This document shows positions 21,850-22,540 of a stretch of 22,540 bases of DNA, in pieces. The stretch lies in assembly GCA_019418545.1 (NCBI GenBank), contig DYBQ01000006.1, positions 1 through 22,540 of the forward strand, in the 5' to 3' direction. Position 1 is the first letter of the stretch. Each line of letters begins with the position of its first letter. Origin of the DNA: Clostridiales bacterium. GTDB taxonomy: Bacteria; Bacillota; Clostridia; Oscillospirales; Acutalibacteraceae. The notes under the pieces were generated by a model. It made no database searches and was not told where the DNA came from. It saw nothing but the letters and a program-made list of their open reading frames with translations. Position numbers and translations under genes: made by a program.

Positions 21850-22047
21850 ATGCTTGATTTTTTATTGGAAAACTGGGGAACTCTATTGGTGGGGTTGCTG
21901 ATTTTGGCAGCTGTATCGGGGGTTATCATCAAAATGGTGCGGGATAAAAGGCAGGGGAAAGCCTCCTGCTCCTGTGGCTGCGGCGGATGCAGTGGTTGTG
22001 GAGGAAGCAGTATTTGCCATGGACATACCCACTACATTGAAAAATAG
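21850..22047 (+). CDS. FeoB-associated Cys-rich membrane protein
   Basis: Small membrane protein of 65 residues. GGAGGAA precedes ATG 21850, 24 bases after the feoB stop. An N-terminal helix (about 11-30, LLVGLLILAAVSGVIIKMV) is followed by a basic patch (RDKRQGK). A Cys-rich tail has Cys at 40, 42, 44, 47, 50 and 56 and three His in CHGHTH. This matches the FeoB-associated Cys-rich membrane protein family (PF12669), always found beside feoB. A metal-relay or sensing role is assumed from the ligand-rich tail; not proven. Confidence 0.9.
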   Translation: MLDFLLENWGTLLVGLLILAAVSGVIIKMVRDKRQGKASCSCGCGGCSGCGGSSICHGHTHYIEK

Positions 22048-22069
22048 ACTTTTAGATTTTAAAGAAAGG

Positions 22070-22094
22070 GCACGGCTGCGGCCGTGCTTTTTCT
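22070..22094 (+). terminator. Terminator-like hairpin before the DtxR-like gene
   Basis: GCACGGC (22070-22076) pairs with GCCGTGC (22081-22087) and TTTTT follows. The short 7-pair stem could end most feo transcripts and leave the regulator at a lower level through read-through. Confidence 0.7.
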
Positions 22095-22117
22095 ACTAAA
22101 TAAAAGGAAGTGGTAGT

Positions 22118-22492
22118 ATGAAGCTTTCCCGGGCCCAAATTCAATATTTACTGATAATTTACGAAATGCTGGAAAAAGGGCCGGTTCGTTTGCGGGATGT
22201 TGCCGAGGCGATGCAGGTGAGCAAACCCAGTGTGCATGGGATGGAAGAGCAGTTTGTTCGATTGGGGTTGTTGGCAAAAAAACGATATATGCCTATTCAA
22301 ATGACGGCAGAGGGAAAAAGAGTGGTAAAGGAATATCAAAAACAGCTATATGTGCTGAGCGGGCATTTGGAGAAATCACTCTATCTTCCGGCAGCAGTTG
22401 CCAGAGAAAGTGCATTGGCCCTGCTGGGAGAATGGCCAGAAGAATATAGAGTCAGCGTCTTTCTGCATTTATCCCAATCACCAGCAAAATAG
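22118..22492 (+). CDS. DtxR-like transcriptional regulator, short and with atypical metal ligands
   Basis: Winged-helix regulator of 124 residues; AGGAAGTGG precedes ATG 22118. Residues 1-70 have the DtxR/MntR N-terminal pattern: SRAQIQYLLIIYEMLEKGPV, RLRDVAEAMQVSKPSVHGME, QFVRLGLLAKKRYMPIQMTA. A helical region follows with HLEKSLYLPAAVARESALA, where the dimerisation and metal-binding domain should be. Compared with Bacillus MntR (142 residues), the usual Asp/Glu in helix 1, the His in helix 5 and the E..EHH block of helix 6 are mostly replaced by hydrophobic residues. So either the sensing differs or the protein is a MarR-like relative. Its position after feoB suggests control of the feo operon through the TTAG-N6-CTAA repeats (inference). 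Confidence 0.8.
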   Translation: MKLSRAQIQYLLIIYEMLEKGPVRLRDVAEAMQVSKPSVHGMEEQFVRLGLLAKKRYMPIQMTAEGKRVVKEYQKQLYVLSGHLEKSLYLPAAVARESALALLGEWPEEYRVSVFLHLSQSPAK

Positions 22493-22523
22493 CGGACATC
22501 TTCTTGATGTCCGCTATTTTGCT
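22483..22523 (+). terminator. Long palindromic terminator after the feo operon
   Basis: AGCAAAATAGCGGACATC (22483-22500) pairs perfectly with GATGTCCGCTATTTTGCT (22506-22523) through TTCTT. The stop codon of the regulator (22490-22492) lies inside the left arm. A- and T-rich ends on both sides suggest a bidirectional terminator. Confidence 0.85.
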
Positions 22524-22540
22524 ATATTACTGATTTAAGC

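Overview
The window looks like chromosomal DNA of a Gram-positive, anaerobic gut-type Firmicute. An Oscillospiraceae/Ruminococcaceae-like clostridium is the best guess, by inference from protein families only. The reasons are strong AAAGGAG ribosome binding sites, sortase-anchored surface proteins, lipobox lipoproteins, a DUF4830 protein and a clostridial-style feoA-feoA-feoB-Cys-rich protein-DtxR cluster. No tRNA, rRNA, CRISPR array, transposase or phage gene was seen.

Region 1 (1-3530): four tandem paralogous lipoproteins of unknown function, each with a lipobox, a conserved N-terminal block (KWGSSIDDTLAAFD-like) and a conserved C-terminal block (TPNVVILDAR), but a divergent middle. The units are mosaics. 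Copies 2 and 3 share about 256 identical bases, and copies 1 and 4 share their 3' ends. Copies 2 and 3 also carry a well-initiated out-of-frame small ORF over the lipoprotein start. The decayed start of a fifth copy follows, then a strong terminator.

Region 2 (3531-14393): a pilus or surface-fibre operon of six genes, with a good promoter (3569-3597), a 200-base leader and a final terminator. Four large secreted proteins each join a different N-terminal head (a beta-helix-like domain, two diverged members of an unrecognised domain, and a fourth unrecognised head) to one common C-terminal module: an isopeptide-forming pilin domain, a SpaA-type domain with an E-box, and an IPHTGG sorting signal. 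A class C sortase and a small CnaB protein with a degenerate sorting signal follow. The common module is repeated at DNA level, and two intergenic gaps carry the same pair of mutually exclusive hairpins. This is the most interesting system here: a constant stalk with interchangeable tips.

Region 3 (14410-17616): housekeeping genes. These are a small minus-strand TM1266-like protein, a DUF4830 membrane-anchored protein, an RsuA-family pseudouridine synthase and a stand-alone MsmX/UgpC-type sugar ABC transporter ATPase, with clear terminators.

Region 4 (17617-18582, minus): a membrane protein of unknown function with a four-Cys motif.

Region 5 (18680-22523): a ferrous iron uptake operon, feoA1-feoA2-feoB-Cys-rich protein, with a DtxR-like regulator at the end. 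Three TTAG-N6-CTAA inverted repeats, two over the feoA promoter and one before feoB, are candidate operators. The regulator appears to lack the usual metal ligands.
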